Below, piece by piece: positions 26,795 to 34,176 of a DNA stretch of 64,000 nt. A program made the position numbers and the translations under genes. Origin of the DNA: DASUZB01 sp036377075 (lineage in GTDB: Bacteria; Actinomycetota; CALGFH01). The stretch spans positions 1-64,000 of the forward strand of contig DASUZB010000143.1 of the NCBI GenBank assembly GCA_036377075.1, in the 5' to 3' direction. Position 1 is the first letter of the stretch; the number at the start of each line of letters is the position of its first letter. The notes under the pieces are model-generated. The model was not told the origin of the DNA, made no database searches, and saw only the letters and a program-made list of their open reading frames with translations.

Positions 26795-27420
26795 TGGAGC
26801 CTATGAACCTCCGTGCTCGCAAGAAGCTCCTCGTGCGCGACGTGATCGAGCACGTGGCGCTGGTCCTGTTCGACCAGCGCGGCTACGAGGCGACCACGGT
26901 GGAGGAGGTCGCCGCCGAGGTGGGCATCTCCCCGCGTACCTTCTTCCGCTACTTCCCCAGCAAGGAGGACGTGGTCTTCGCCCACCACGCCGACGCGCTC
27001 GCGCGGCTGCGCAACGTGCTCGACGAGCGGCTGCGCGGCGGCGCCGGCGTACTCGCGGCGGTCCGCGCCGCGACCGTGGCCCTGCAGGACGACGCCGACC
27101 AGCGCGAGCTGGAGCAGACCCGGCTGCGGGTCATCCGCGTCACCCCGGCGCTCACCGCCCGCCGCTACGCCCTCAGCGTCGAGTACGAGGCCGAGATCAC
27201 CGCCGCCATCACCCCCAGGCTCGGCGACGACCAGGCCGCGTGGATGCGCGCGATGCTGGTGGCCAGCGCGGCGATGGGCGCCCTGCGGGCGGCGTCGCTG
27301 ATCGCCGCCACCCCGGGCGGCCCGACCGCCGCCAGCGTCCTGAACGACGCGTTCGACCTGGTCGAACGCGTCGCCGCCGGGCTCTCCGCGCCCGCCGCTG
27401 GCGGCGGCGCCACCCTCTAG
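26794..27420 (+). CDS. TetR/AcrR-family transcriptional regulator
   Basis: The 208-residue product has an N-terminal DNA-binding domain with GYEATTVEEVAAEVGISPRTFFRYFPSKEDVVF (residues 28-60 approximately), an excellent TetR signature, then a helical ligand domain without recognisable specificity. ATG at 26794 fits the -10 spacing; MNLR at 26803 is an alternative. Two palindromes sit 55-100 bases upstream, so autoregulation is likely. No divergent target gene is present, which leaves the regulon unknown. Confidence 0.9.
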   Translation: MEPMNLRARKKLLVRDVIEHVALVLFDQRGYEATTVEEVAAEVGISPRTFFRYFPSKEDVVFAHHADALARLRNVLDERLRGGAGVLAAVRAATVALQDDADQRELEQTRLRVIRVTPALTARRYALSVEYEAEITAAITPRLGDDQAAWMRAMLVASAAMGALRAASLIAATPGGPTAASVLNDAFDLVERVAAGLSAPAAGGGATL

Positions 27421-27434
27421 GACCCGGCCTCGGC

Positions 27435-27490
27435 GGCCGAGCACGCGATTAGGCGGCGCTCGGCCGGGTACGCGAGGGGACTCTCCCTCG
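27435..27490 (+). terminator. Two hairpins after tetR
   Basis: GGCCGAGC (27435-27442) pairs with GCTCGGCC (27458-27465), and an alternative outer stem ACCCGGCC/GGCCGGGT exists (27422-27429 with 27462-27469). A second hairpin, CGAGGG/CCCTCG, lies at 27473-27490. The alternative pairing may be attenuator-like, because the region also leads into the next gene. Confidence 0.55.
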
Positions 27491-27543
27491 GATCGGCCCG
27501 TGCCGCGATCGAGGGGTCCGAGGGGTCCGACAAAGGAGCATCG

Positions 27544-27930
27544 ATGAACAAGAAGAGGGCCCGTACCCGCCTCGAAGAGGAGCGTTCCCGCCTGCAACGG
27601 GTGCTCGTCGGCCTGCAGGCCGACGAGGGGACCACCGGCGACGCGGCCGCCATCGCCGAGCAGTCGAGCTACGACCAGCACCCGGCGGACATCGGCAGCG
27701 AGGTGTTCGAGCACGAGAAGAACCAGTCCCTGCTCGAACAGGTGGAGAGCGAGCTCACCGAGGTCGAGCAGGCGTTCCAGCGGCTCGATGGCGGCGAGTA
27801 CGGGGTCTGCCAGGCCTGCCGCACGCGCATCCCCGACGAGCGGCTGGACGCCATGCCGGCCGCCCGCTTCTGCGTCGAGGACCAGGCGAAGTCCGAGCGC
27901 GAGGTGGGCCTGCCCGGCGTGCGCCTCTGA
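27544..27930 (+). CDS. DksA/TraR-like zinc-finger protein with incomplete cysteine set
   Basis: The 128-residue product has an N-terminal coiled coil (about 1-85, Glu/Gln-rich, with EQSSYDQHPADIGSEVFE) and a C-terminal zinc-finger segment YGVCQACRTRIPDERLDAMP then ARFCVEDQ. Family members have four cysteines; here the fourth is replaced by Asp or Glu, leaving CxxC plus one Cys, as in some actinobacterial homologs. It may bind RNA polymerase through the secondary channel like DksA or CarD-type factors, but this is inferred. ATG at 27544 follows AAAGGAG. Confidence 0.82.
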   Translation: MNKKRARTRLEEERSRLQRVLVGLQADEGTTGDAAAIAEQSSYDQHPADIGSEVFEHEKNQSLLEQVESELTEVEQAFQRLDGGEYGVCQACRTRIPDERLDAMPAARFCVEDQAKSEREVGLPGVRL

Positions 27931-28085
27931 GCGCCGTTCCGGTGGGCGGATTTCGCGCACGCGGCTGATATACCGGACGATATTCTTGAAGCCGACTGTC
28001 CCTCGAAACGCGACTCGGGTACCATGCGCCCCGCTATCCGATCGATCTGATCGCGTGTTGCGCGCGTTTCGAGGAGGAAATCGGG

Positions 28086-28478
28086 ATGCCCGGTTTCGAG
28101 GTGGTGCGGCGGTGGAAGGGCCGCATCGCGGTCGCCGTCGACGGGGAGCCGCTCGGCGCGATCGTGGAGGTCTTCTACGACGCCGCCGGCGACCAGCCCG
28201 GTTGGGCGCTGCTCGACGCTGCGGCCGGCTGGCGCCTCGTCCCGGTGATGCGGGCGGTCGAGGACGGCACGGTCGTGCGCGTCGACGTCCCCGCCGACCT
28301 GGTCAGGGGCGCGCCCAGCATGGAACCGGGCGAGCAGCTCTGGCCGCAGGAGGAAGCCGCCCTCTACGCGCACTACGGCCTCGACTGGCCGGGCGATGCC
28401 GTGGAAGACGAGGAGGAGGAGGACGACGGCGGCGCCCACCTCGCCGCCGTCGTGCTGCTCGACGCAGCTCCTCGCTAG
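28086..28478 (+). CDS. PRC-barrel domain protein
   Basis: The 130-residue cytoplasmic protein has a PRC-barrel (about 1-95) with WKGRIAVAVDGEPLGAIVEVFYD and the family block LVRGAPSMEPGEQLWPQEEAALYAHYGLDW. It ends in an acidic linker (EDEEEEDD) and a short tail. Related actinobacterial proteins often carry a second stress domain; here there is none. ATG at 28086 follows GAGGAGGAAATCGGG. Its TAG stop overlaps the TAG of the opposite gene in the palindrome CTAG. Confidence 0.7.
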   Translation: MPGFEVVRRWKGRIAVAVDGEPLGAIVEVFYDAAGDQPGWALLDAAAGWRLVPVMRAVEDGTVVRVDVPADLVRGAPSMEPGEQLWPQEEAALYAHYGLDWPGDAVEDEEEEDDGGAHLAAVVLLDAAPR

Positions 28479-29149
28479 AACTCTCTCATACGCGCGTTCA
28501 GCGGCGCGCCGACGCGCTGGCGCTGGCGGGCCACCTTCTGCCAGTCGTTGGGTCGCACCTCCACCCGGAACTCCGCGGCGGGCGGCGAGTTGCCGATCCG
28601 GACCAGCCGCAGCTCGACGCCGAAGAAGCGCACGTCGTCGTCGGAGTGATGGTTGAGCCAGTCGAGCACGGCGCGGTGCTCCTCGCCGATGCGGGTGACG
28701 ATCCAGATCACCGCGGAGACGTCGAGGCCGGCCGCGTACGTGATCACCTGGCCGAGGTGCGGGTGGTCGCTCGGCTCGAGCTGGGGCTCGATCACGACCC
28801 GCCGGCCGCGGTCGGTCTGGGCCAGCAGGTTGACGGTGAACGAGCCGACCGGGAGGTCGCGCCCCACCTCGCGCAGGCCGGAGATGCCGACCTCCCTGGC
28901 CAGCTTGTCGAGGTTGGCGGACAGCCAGTTGGTGAAGCCGTCGCCGTCGCGCGGGAAGACCGAGCGGACGTCGACCTCCTCGAACTCGGCGAGCTGCAGC
29001 GGGCTGCCGCCGAAGTTGCGGGCGGCTCGCTCGAGGTCGGAGTTCGAGCCGGAGCTCGAGCCGGAGTTGCCGCGGCTGCCCGAGCTGGTGGCGGTGCTGG
29101 TCCGGGAGTTTTCCGCGCTGGCCTGCCCGGCTGGTTCTGCCTGGGTCAC
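28475..29149 (-). CDS. PD-(D/E)XK nuclease-like protein (DUF4268-associated type), altered active site
   Basis: The 224-residue product has a Ser/Gly-rich N-terminal tail (about 1-40), then an alpha/beta region with FTNWLSANLDKLAREVG, VGSFTVNLLAQ, VVIEPQLEPSDHPHLGQVITYAAG and IVTRIGEEHRAVLDWLN, followed by a C-terminal FFGVELRLVRIGNSPPAAEF block. Family members read FxVDhLA and IENQLExxDHxHLGQ. Here the first catalytic Asp is Asn and the second motif is EPQ, so nuclease activity is uncertain. GTG at 29149 has AAAGGA upstream; ATG at 29164 is an alternative. It is divergent from an OLD-like ATPase across a promoter region of about 170 bp. Confidence 0.72.
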   Translation of the reverse strand: MTQAEPAGQASAENSRTSTATSSGSRGNSGSSSGSNSDLERAARNFGGSPLQLAEFEEVDVRSVFPRDGDGFTNWLSANLDKLAREVGISGLREVGRDLPVGSFTVNLLAQTDRGRRVVIEPQLEPSDHPHLGQVITYAAGLDVSAVIWIVTRIGEEHRAVLDWLNHHSDDDVRFFGVELRLVRIGNSPPAAEFRVEVRPNDWQKVARQRQRVGAPLNARMREF

Positions 29150-29268
29150 GCCGGGTCCTTTCATCGTCGGGCGGGTGACGGCGGGAGCGTGTCGAAAAGC
29201 GCTGTTGGGGTCAAATTGCAATCACGAAACCAGGCAGAATTGCCGACGAGGGCTGCGTAGGAGCAGCT

Positions 29269-29297
29269 TTGACCACCTGGGTCGGGCTACGTACGAT
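29269..29297 (+). promoter_or_regulatory. Strong promoter of the OLD-like ATPase gene
   Basis: TTGACC (29269-29274), a 17-base spacer and TACGAT (29292-29297) form a near-consensus promoter. Its start site, near 29304, leaves a leader of about 13 bases carrying GGAGGGG, which supports ATG 29317 over the TTG at 29269. Confidence 0.7.
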
Positions 29298-29316
29298 CGC
29301 GCTCCGGAGGGGCAGA

Positions 29317-31164
29317 ATGATCCTGAAGTCCGCGGTGGTCAGGAAGTTCCGGAGCATCGAGGACTCCGGCCCGGTCCGGTTCGAGCCGGACGTGACCTGC
29401 CTGGTCGGCAAGAACGAGAGCGGCAAGACCGCCTTCCTCGAAGCGCTCTACCGGTCCAACCCGCTCGGACGCGGCGCCGGCTTCCAGGAGCTGCGCGACT
29501 ACCCGCGACGCCTGCGCAGCCGGGAGCGCGCCCAGATCCCCGACACGGTGCCGATCACGGCCACCTTCGAGCTGCAGGACGACGACATCGAGGCGGTCTG
29601 GAGGCAGTTCGGGCCCGGCGTGCTCACCTCCCGGGAGGTCCAGGTCGAGCGCACCTACGCCAACCGGCACCGCCTCACCGTCCACCAGGACAAGGTCGCC
29701 CAGGCCCGCCACCTGGTGGTCAAGGCCGGGCTCGACCCGCACCTGGCGGACGGCGCCGACTTCGGCGAACTGCTCGCCCGGCTCGAGCGCGAGCGGCAGC
29801 GCACCGGCCTCACCGAGGTCGCCGAGGTCCAGCGCGAGCTGCGGGGGCGCGACCTCGCCGCCGAGCTGGGCGTCTTCCTCGCCGGGCGGCTGCCCAAGTT
29901 CCTCTACTTCGACGCCTTCAGCGTCATGCCGGGGCGGGCGTCGATCCCGCGGCTGCAGCGCACCCCGGAGGCCCGGCTGACCCCGGGCGAGCGCACCGTG
30001 CTCGCGCTGCTGCGCCTGGCCGGCGTCGAAGCCGAGGACTTCACCGCCTCCGGCTACGAGGCGCGGCGGGCCGCCCTGGAGGCCGCCGCCAACGAGGTCA
30101 GCGCGGAGGTCTTCCAGTACTGGAGCCAGAACCGGCAGCTCGCGGTCGAGCTGGACGTCGACTTCGCCAGCCCCGCCCCGCGCCCCGGCGACGACCCCCC
30201 GTTCATCGAGATCCGCATCCGCAACGACCGCCACCGCGTCACCCTCAACTTCGGCGAGCGCTCGGAGGGCTTCGTCTGGTTCTTCTCCTTCCTGGTTGCC
30301 TTCTCCGAGTTCCGCGACGCCGGCGACCTGGTGCTGCTGCTCGACGAGCCGGGCCTCGGCCTGCACGCCGCCGGCCAGGGCGACCTGCTGCGTTACCTGC
30401 ACGAGCAGCTCGCCCGCGACCACCAGGTGGTCTACGCCACCCACTCGCCGTTCATGGTCGACGCCGCCAACCTGCACCGCACCCGCACCGTCGAGGACGT
30501 CGACGACCAGGGCACCAAGGTGCGCAACGACCTCGACGGCGTCGGCAGGCTGACGGTCAAGCCGCTGGTCACCGCCGTCGGCTACGAGCTCCTGCGCCAG
30601 TTCTCGCTGGGGCCGGACACGCTGGTGGTGAACGGGCCCAGCGAGCTGCTCTACCTCGAGGTGCTCAGCGGCTTCCTGCGCGACACCGGCCACGGCTTCC
30701 TCGACCCCCGCTGGGTGCTCGCGCCGGTGGGGGCGCTGGACGGCCTGCCGGCCGCCGCGGCCCTGCTCGGCGCGCCGCTCGACCTGGCCGTGCTGCTCGA
30801 CGTCGCCACCGGCGACCGGCTGGTGCGCTCGCTGGTGCAGCGCGGCGTGCTCCTGCCCGAGCGGGTGATCAGCCTCGCCGAGCTGGCCGGCGAGGCCGAC
30901 GCCGGCATCGAGGACCTCCTCGGCGACGCCCTCTACCTGCGCCTGCTCGCCGAGGCCGGCATCGGCAAGCTCTCCGTCGACGAGGTGCGCGGGCCCGGCC
31001 GCGTGGTCGCCAGGGTCGAGCGCGCCCTCGGCCAGCCGGTCGACCGCTACCGCGCCGCGCGGACCCTGCTGGCGAAGCAGGCCGAGCTCCTGCCCGGCCT
31101 GCCCGGCGAGGCCGTGGACCGCTTGGGTGCGTTGTTCGGCGCCGTCAACCGGCTGCTGCGGTGA
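29317..31164 (+). CDS. OLD-like ATPase with degenerate TOPRIM-type domain
   Basis: The 615-residue product has an N-terminal ABC-type ATPase split by a helical insertion: Walker A VGKNESGKTA (residues 30-39), the signature-like block LNFGERSEGFVWFFSF, Walker B LVLLLDEPGLGLH (about 338-350) and the switch His in YATHSPFMVD. After residue 430 comes a TOPRIM-like fold: LVVNGPSELLYLEVL, where family members have E-G-x-S/D, and LLDVATGD, where they have DxD. The acidic residues are thus partly lost. It resembles stand-alone OLD-family proteins used in phage defence and DNA repair; the anti-phage role is inferred. Its divergent neighbour is a nuclease-like protein that is also altered. Confidence 0.8.
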   Translation: MILKSAVVRKFRSIEDSGPVRFEPDVTCLVGKNESGKTAFLEALYRSNPLGRGAGFQELRDYPRRLRSRERAQIPDTVPITATFELQDDDIEAVWRQFGPGVLTSREVQVERTYANRHRLTVHQDKVAQARHLVVKAGLDPHLADGADFGELLARLERERQRTGLTEVAEVQRELRGRDLAAELGVFLAGRLPKFLYFDAFSVMPGRASIPRLQRTPEARLTPGERTVLALLRLAGVEAEDFTASGYEARRAALEAAANEVSAEVFQYWSQNRQLAVELDVDFASPAPRPGDDPPFIEIRIRNDRHRVTLNFGERSEGFVWFFSFLVAFSEFRDAGDLVLLLDEPGLGLHAAGQGDLLRYLHEQLARDHQVVYATHSPFMVDAANLHRTRTVEDVDDQGTKVRNDLDGVGRLTVKPLVTAVGYELLRQFSLGPDTLVVNGPSELLYLEVLSGFLRDTGHGFLDPRWVLAPVGALDGLPAAAALLGAPLDLAVLLDVATGDRLVRSLVQRGVLLPERVISLAELAGEADAGIEDLLGDALYLRLLAEAGIGKLSVDEVRGPGRVVARVERALGQPVDRYRAARTLLAKQAELLPGLPGEAVDRLGALFGAVNRLLR

Positions 31165-31308
31165 GCGGGCGCCACCGTTACGTCCTTGTGACCTGGGACG
31201 GGCGCGACCGCAACATTCCGGGGAGTTGACCTCTCGGGGCGAACACGACGAGTGAACAGGGTGAACACTGAAGAAGGGCTGTGACGTCGACATGGAGGTG
31301 CGCCGCAC

Positions 31309-32112
31309 GTGAGGACCCGTGCCCGCCTGTTCGCGGCGGTGATCGTGGCAGTGCTCGGCATTGGGGCGTGCGGCGGTGACGCCAAGCCCGCGCCGGGGAG
31401 CGCCGCCCCGGCGACCTCCTTGGCACCGACGTCGACGCTCGAGCCGACGACCACCACCACGCCGGCGAAGCGCCCGCGCAAGGTCGCGCCGGCCAAGCCC
31501 AAGGCGCCGCGCATCCTTCGGGCGGGCATGGAGGGCCATGACGTCGCCGTGGTGCAGCGGCAGCTCGCCGGCCTCGGCTACGAGGTGACCTCGGCGGACG
31601 GCAACTTCGGCGAGGCCACCAGGCACGCGGTGGTCGCCTTCCAGAAGGTCAACGGGCTCGACCGGGACGGCGCCGTCGGGCCGAAGACGCGCAAGGCGCT
31701 CGACCGCCCGCGGGTTCCCAAGGCACGCTCGGGAGCCCACGGCATGCACCTCGAGGTCGACATCACCCACCAGGTGGTCATGGTCGTGCGGGACGGCAAG
31801 GTGGCCGAGGTCCTCGACTCGTCCACCGCCTCGGGGCGCACCTACGTCTCGCCCAAGACCCACGAGCTGCGCGTCGCCCATACCCCGATCGGCTCGTTCG
31901 AGGTGCAGCGCAAGCTCAACGGCTGGCGCAAGAGCGACCTCGGGCTGCTGTGGCGGCCGGCCTACTTCACCGGCGGCTTCGCCGTCCATGGCTCGCTCAG
32001 CGTGCCGCCGTTCCCCGCCAGCCACGGCTGCGTGCGCCTCACCATGGCCTCCATGAACCGCCTCTACCCCCACCTCCCGGTCGGCACCCCGGTGCTGGTC
32101 TACCGGACCTGA
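31309..32112 (+). CDS. L,D-transpeptidase lipoprotein with peptidoglycan-binding domain
   Basis: The 267-residue product has a lipoprotein signal peptide with the lipobox GIGAC (Cys21), a Thr/Pro/Lys-rich spacer (about 25-68), a PG_binding_1 domain (about 70-128, with VQRQLAGLGYEVTSADGNFGEAT) and a YkuD domain with GGFAVHGS and the catalytic SHGCVRL (Cys near 241). It forms or anchors to 3-3 cross-links in the wall. GTG at 31309 follows GGAGGTG. Direct repeats GTGAACA at 31252 and 31261 lie in the promoter region. It is a different architecture from the 3475 enzyme, so the two probably do different wall work. Confidence 0.9.
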   Translation: MRTRARLFAAVIVAVLGIGACGGDAKPAPGSAAPATSLAPTSTLEPTTTTTPAKRPRKVAPAKPKAPRILRAGMEGHDVAVVQRQLAGLGYEVTSADGNFGEATRHAVVAFQKVNGLDRDGAVGPKTRKALDRPRVPKARSGAHGMHLEVDITHQVVMVVRDGKVAEVLDSSTASGRTYVSPKTHELRVAHTPIGSFEVQRKLNGWRKSDLGLLWRPAYFTGGFAVHGSLSVPPFPASHGCVRLTMASMNRLYPHLPVGTPVLVYRT

Positions 32113-32160
32113 GAGCCCACCTCGTAAGCTCCACCGGGGGATGACTCGAGGAGGCCGCCC

Positions 32161-33378
32161 GTGGAGTTTGCCTACAGCGCCAAGGTGGAGGAGTACCGGC
32201 AGCGGCTCGGCGCGTTCATGGACGAGCGCGTCTACCCGTCCGAGCCGGTCTACGCCGAGCAGGTCGCCAAGCAGGCCGACCCGTGGGACCGCCCCCCGGT
32301 GATCGACCAGCTCAAGGCGGAGGCCCGCTCCCGGGGGCTGTGGAACCTGTTCCTGCCACACCCGGAGTTCGGCGCCGGGCTGAGCAACCTCGAGTACGCG
32401 CCGTTGGCCGAGATCACCGGGCGCAGCCCGGCGCTCGCGCCCGAGGCGCTCAACTGCGCCGCCCCCGACACCGGCAACATGGAGCTGCTCGCCGCCTTCG
32501 GCACGCACGAGCAACAGGAGCGCTGGTTGCGCCCACTGCTCGAGGGCGAGATCCGTTCCTGCTTCTCCATGACCGAGCCGGAGGTGGCCAGCTCGGACGC
32601 GACCAACATCTCGGCCAGCGTCACCCGTGACGGCGACGACTACGTGGTCAGCGGGCACAAGTGGTGGTCGAGCGGGGCGATGAGCCCGCGCTGCCGCCTC
32701 GCCATCGTCATGGGCGTGACCGATCCCGACGCCGAGCCCTACCGGCGCCAGAGCATGATCCTGGTGCCGCTCGACACCGCCGGGGTCGAGGTGCGCCGCT
32801 CCACCCCGGTGTTCGGCTACACCGACGGCCCCCACGGCGGCCACGCCGAGATCGTCTTCCACGACGTCCGCGTCCCAGCCGCCAACCTGCTGGGGGAACC
32901 GGGCAGCGGCTTCGCCATCGCGCAGGCGCGGCTCGGGCCCGGCCGCATCCACCACTGCATGCGCCTGATCGGGATGGCCGAGCGTGCGCTCGAGCTGACC
33001 TGCCGGCGGGCCGTCGAGCGGGTCACCTTCGGCAAGCCGATCGCCCAGCACGGCATGGTGCAGGGCTGGATCGCCGATGCCCGCATCCAGATCGAGCAGG
33101 CACGCCTGCTGGTGCTCAAGACCGCCTGGCTGATGGACACGGTCGGCAACCGCGGCGCCCGCGTCGAGATCTCCGCCATCAAGGTGGCGGTGCCGGAGAT
33201 GGCCTGCTCGGTGATCGACCACGCCATCCAGGCGCACGGCGGCGCCGGCCTGTCCCAGGACTTCCCCCTGGCCTCGCTCTACGCCCAGGCGCGCCTGCTG
33301 CGGATCGCCGACGGCCCCGACGAGGTCCACCGCATCAGCGTGGCCCGCCGCGAGCTGCGCCCGTACCTGTCGAGCTGA
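32161..33378 (+). CDS. Acyl-CoA dehydrogenase
   Basis: The 405-residue flavoprotein has SMTEPEVASSDATNISASV (FAD/substrate site), the VSGHKWWSSGA block, RHPVFGYTDG-type loop, and GPGRIHHCMRLIG followed by the C-terminal helix with AIQAHGGAGLSQDFPLA. It belongs to the larger, FadE-like group that acts on unusual or branched acyl-CoAs and uses an electron-transfer flavoprotein. GTG at 32161 follows GAGGAGG. It is the first gene of a three-gene operon with an enoyl-CoA hydratase and an AtuA-like protein, which suggests breakdown of a branched or isoprenoid acid. Confidence 0.9.
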   Translation: MEFAYSAKVEEYRQRLGAFMDERVYPSEPVYAEQVAKQADPWDRPPVIDQLKAEARSRGLWNLFLPHPEFGAGLSNLEYAPLAEITGRSPALAPEALNCAAPDTGNMELLAAFGTHEQQERWLRPLLEGEIRSCFSMTEPEVASSDATNISASVTRDGDDYVVSGHKWWSSGAMSPRCRLAIVMGVTDPDAEPYRRQSMILVPLDTAGVEVRRSTPVFGYTDGPHGGHAEIVFHDVRVPAANLLGEPGSGFAIAQARLGPGRIHHCMRLIGMAERALELTCRRAVERVTFGKPIAQHGMVQGWIADARIQIEQARLLVLKTAWLMDTVGNRGARVEISAIKVAVPEMACSVIDHAIQAHGGAGLSQDFPLASLYAQARLLRIADGPDEVHRISVARRELRPYLSS

Positions 33379-33393
33379 GAAAGGACCAACGCG

Positions 33394-34176
33394 ATGGCCG
33401 CAGCGGAGCTGGTCCACTACGAGCTGGCCGGCGGCGTGGCCACGGTCACGCTCGACTCGCCCTCGAACCGCAACGCGCTCTCCAGCGCGCTGCTCGGCCA
33501 GCTCCTCGACGCGCTGCAGCGGGCCGGCGCGGACGAGGCCGCGCGGGTGGTGGTCCTCACCGGCGCCGACCCGGCGTTCTGCTCCGGCGCCGACCTGGCC
33601 GAGCAAAGAGCCCGCAACCAGGCGGGTGCGCCGACGGGCTTCCCCCTGCCCGAGGTGCTGCGCTGGTTGTGGCGCGCGCCCAAGCCGGTGATCTGCCGGG
33701 TCAACGGCGCCGCCCGGGCTGGTGGCATGGGCCTGATCGGCGCGTGCGACCTCGCCGTCGCGCGCGAGCGTGCCAGCTTCGCCTTCTCCGAGGTGCGCGT
33801 CGGGGTGGTGCCCGCGGTCATCGCGCCCACCTGCCTGCCGAGGCTGGCGCCGCGCGCGGCCGCCGAGTACATGCTCACCGGCGAGGTGTTCGACGCCCGC
33901 CGGGCGGTCGAGATCGGCCTGCTCAACCGGGCGGTGCCGGACGACGGGCTCGACGCCGAGGTGGCCCGCTACGTCGAGGCGCTGCAGCGTGGCGGCCCCG
34001 AGGCGCTCGGCCACACCAAGCGGGTGCTGCGGGAGCTGCCAGCGCTCGACTTCGACGTGGCCCTCGATCGCATGCAGGAGCTGTCCCGCGAGCGCTTCGC
34101 CTCGGCCGAGGCGCTCGAGGGCATGCGCGCCTTCGCCGAGAAGCGCCCCCCGAGGTGGGCGCCCTCCGATGGCTGA
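33394..34176 (+). CDS. Enoyl-CoA hydratase/isomerase family protein
   Basis: The 260-residue crotonase-fold enzyme has VTLDSPSNRNALSSALL, the CoA/oxyanion segment TGADPAFCSGADLAEQ, and NGAARAGGMGLIGACDLAVA. In the second active-site helix the sequence is SEVRVGVVPAVIAP; one catalytic Glu (in SEV) is present while the second position is not acidic, as in several atypical family members. ATG at 33394 follows AAAGGA 15 bp after the dehydrogenase stop. The next gene begins 8 bases inside its end. It probably acts on the product of the dehydrogenase. Confidence 0.88.
   Translation: MAAAELVHYELAGGVATVTLDSPSNRNALSSALLGQLLDALQRAGADEAARVVVLTGADPAFCSGADLAEQRARNQAGAPTGFPLPEVLRWLWRAPKPVICRVNGAARAGGMGLIGACDLAVARERASFAFSEVRVGVVPAVIAPTCLPRLAPRAAAEYMLTGEVFDARRAVEIGLLNRAVPDDGLDAEVARYVEALQRGGPEALGHTKRVLRELPALDFDVALDRMQELSRERFASAEALEGMRAFAEKRPPRWAPSDG

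Noticed and set aside
28475..31164. Gabija defence system
   Set aside because: Gabija needs a UvrD-like helicase (GajB) beside the OLD-like GajA; here the partner is a small nuclease-like protein on the other strand.
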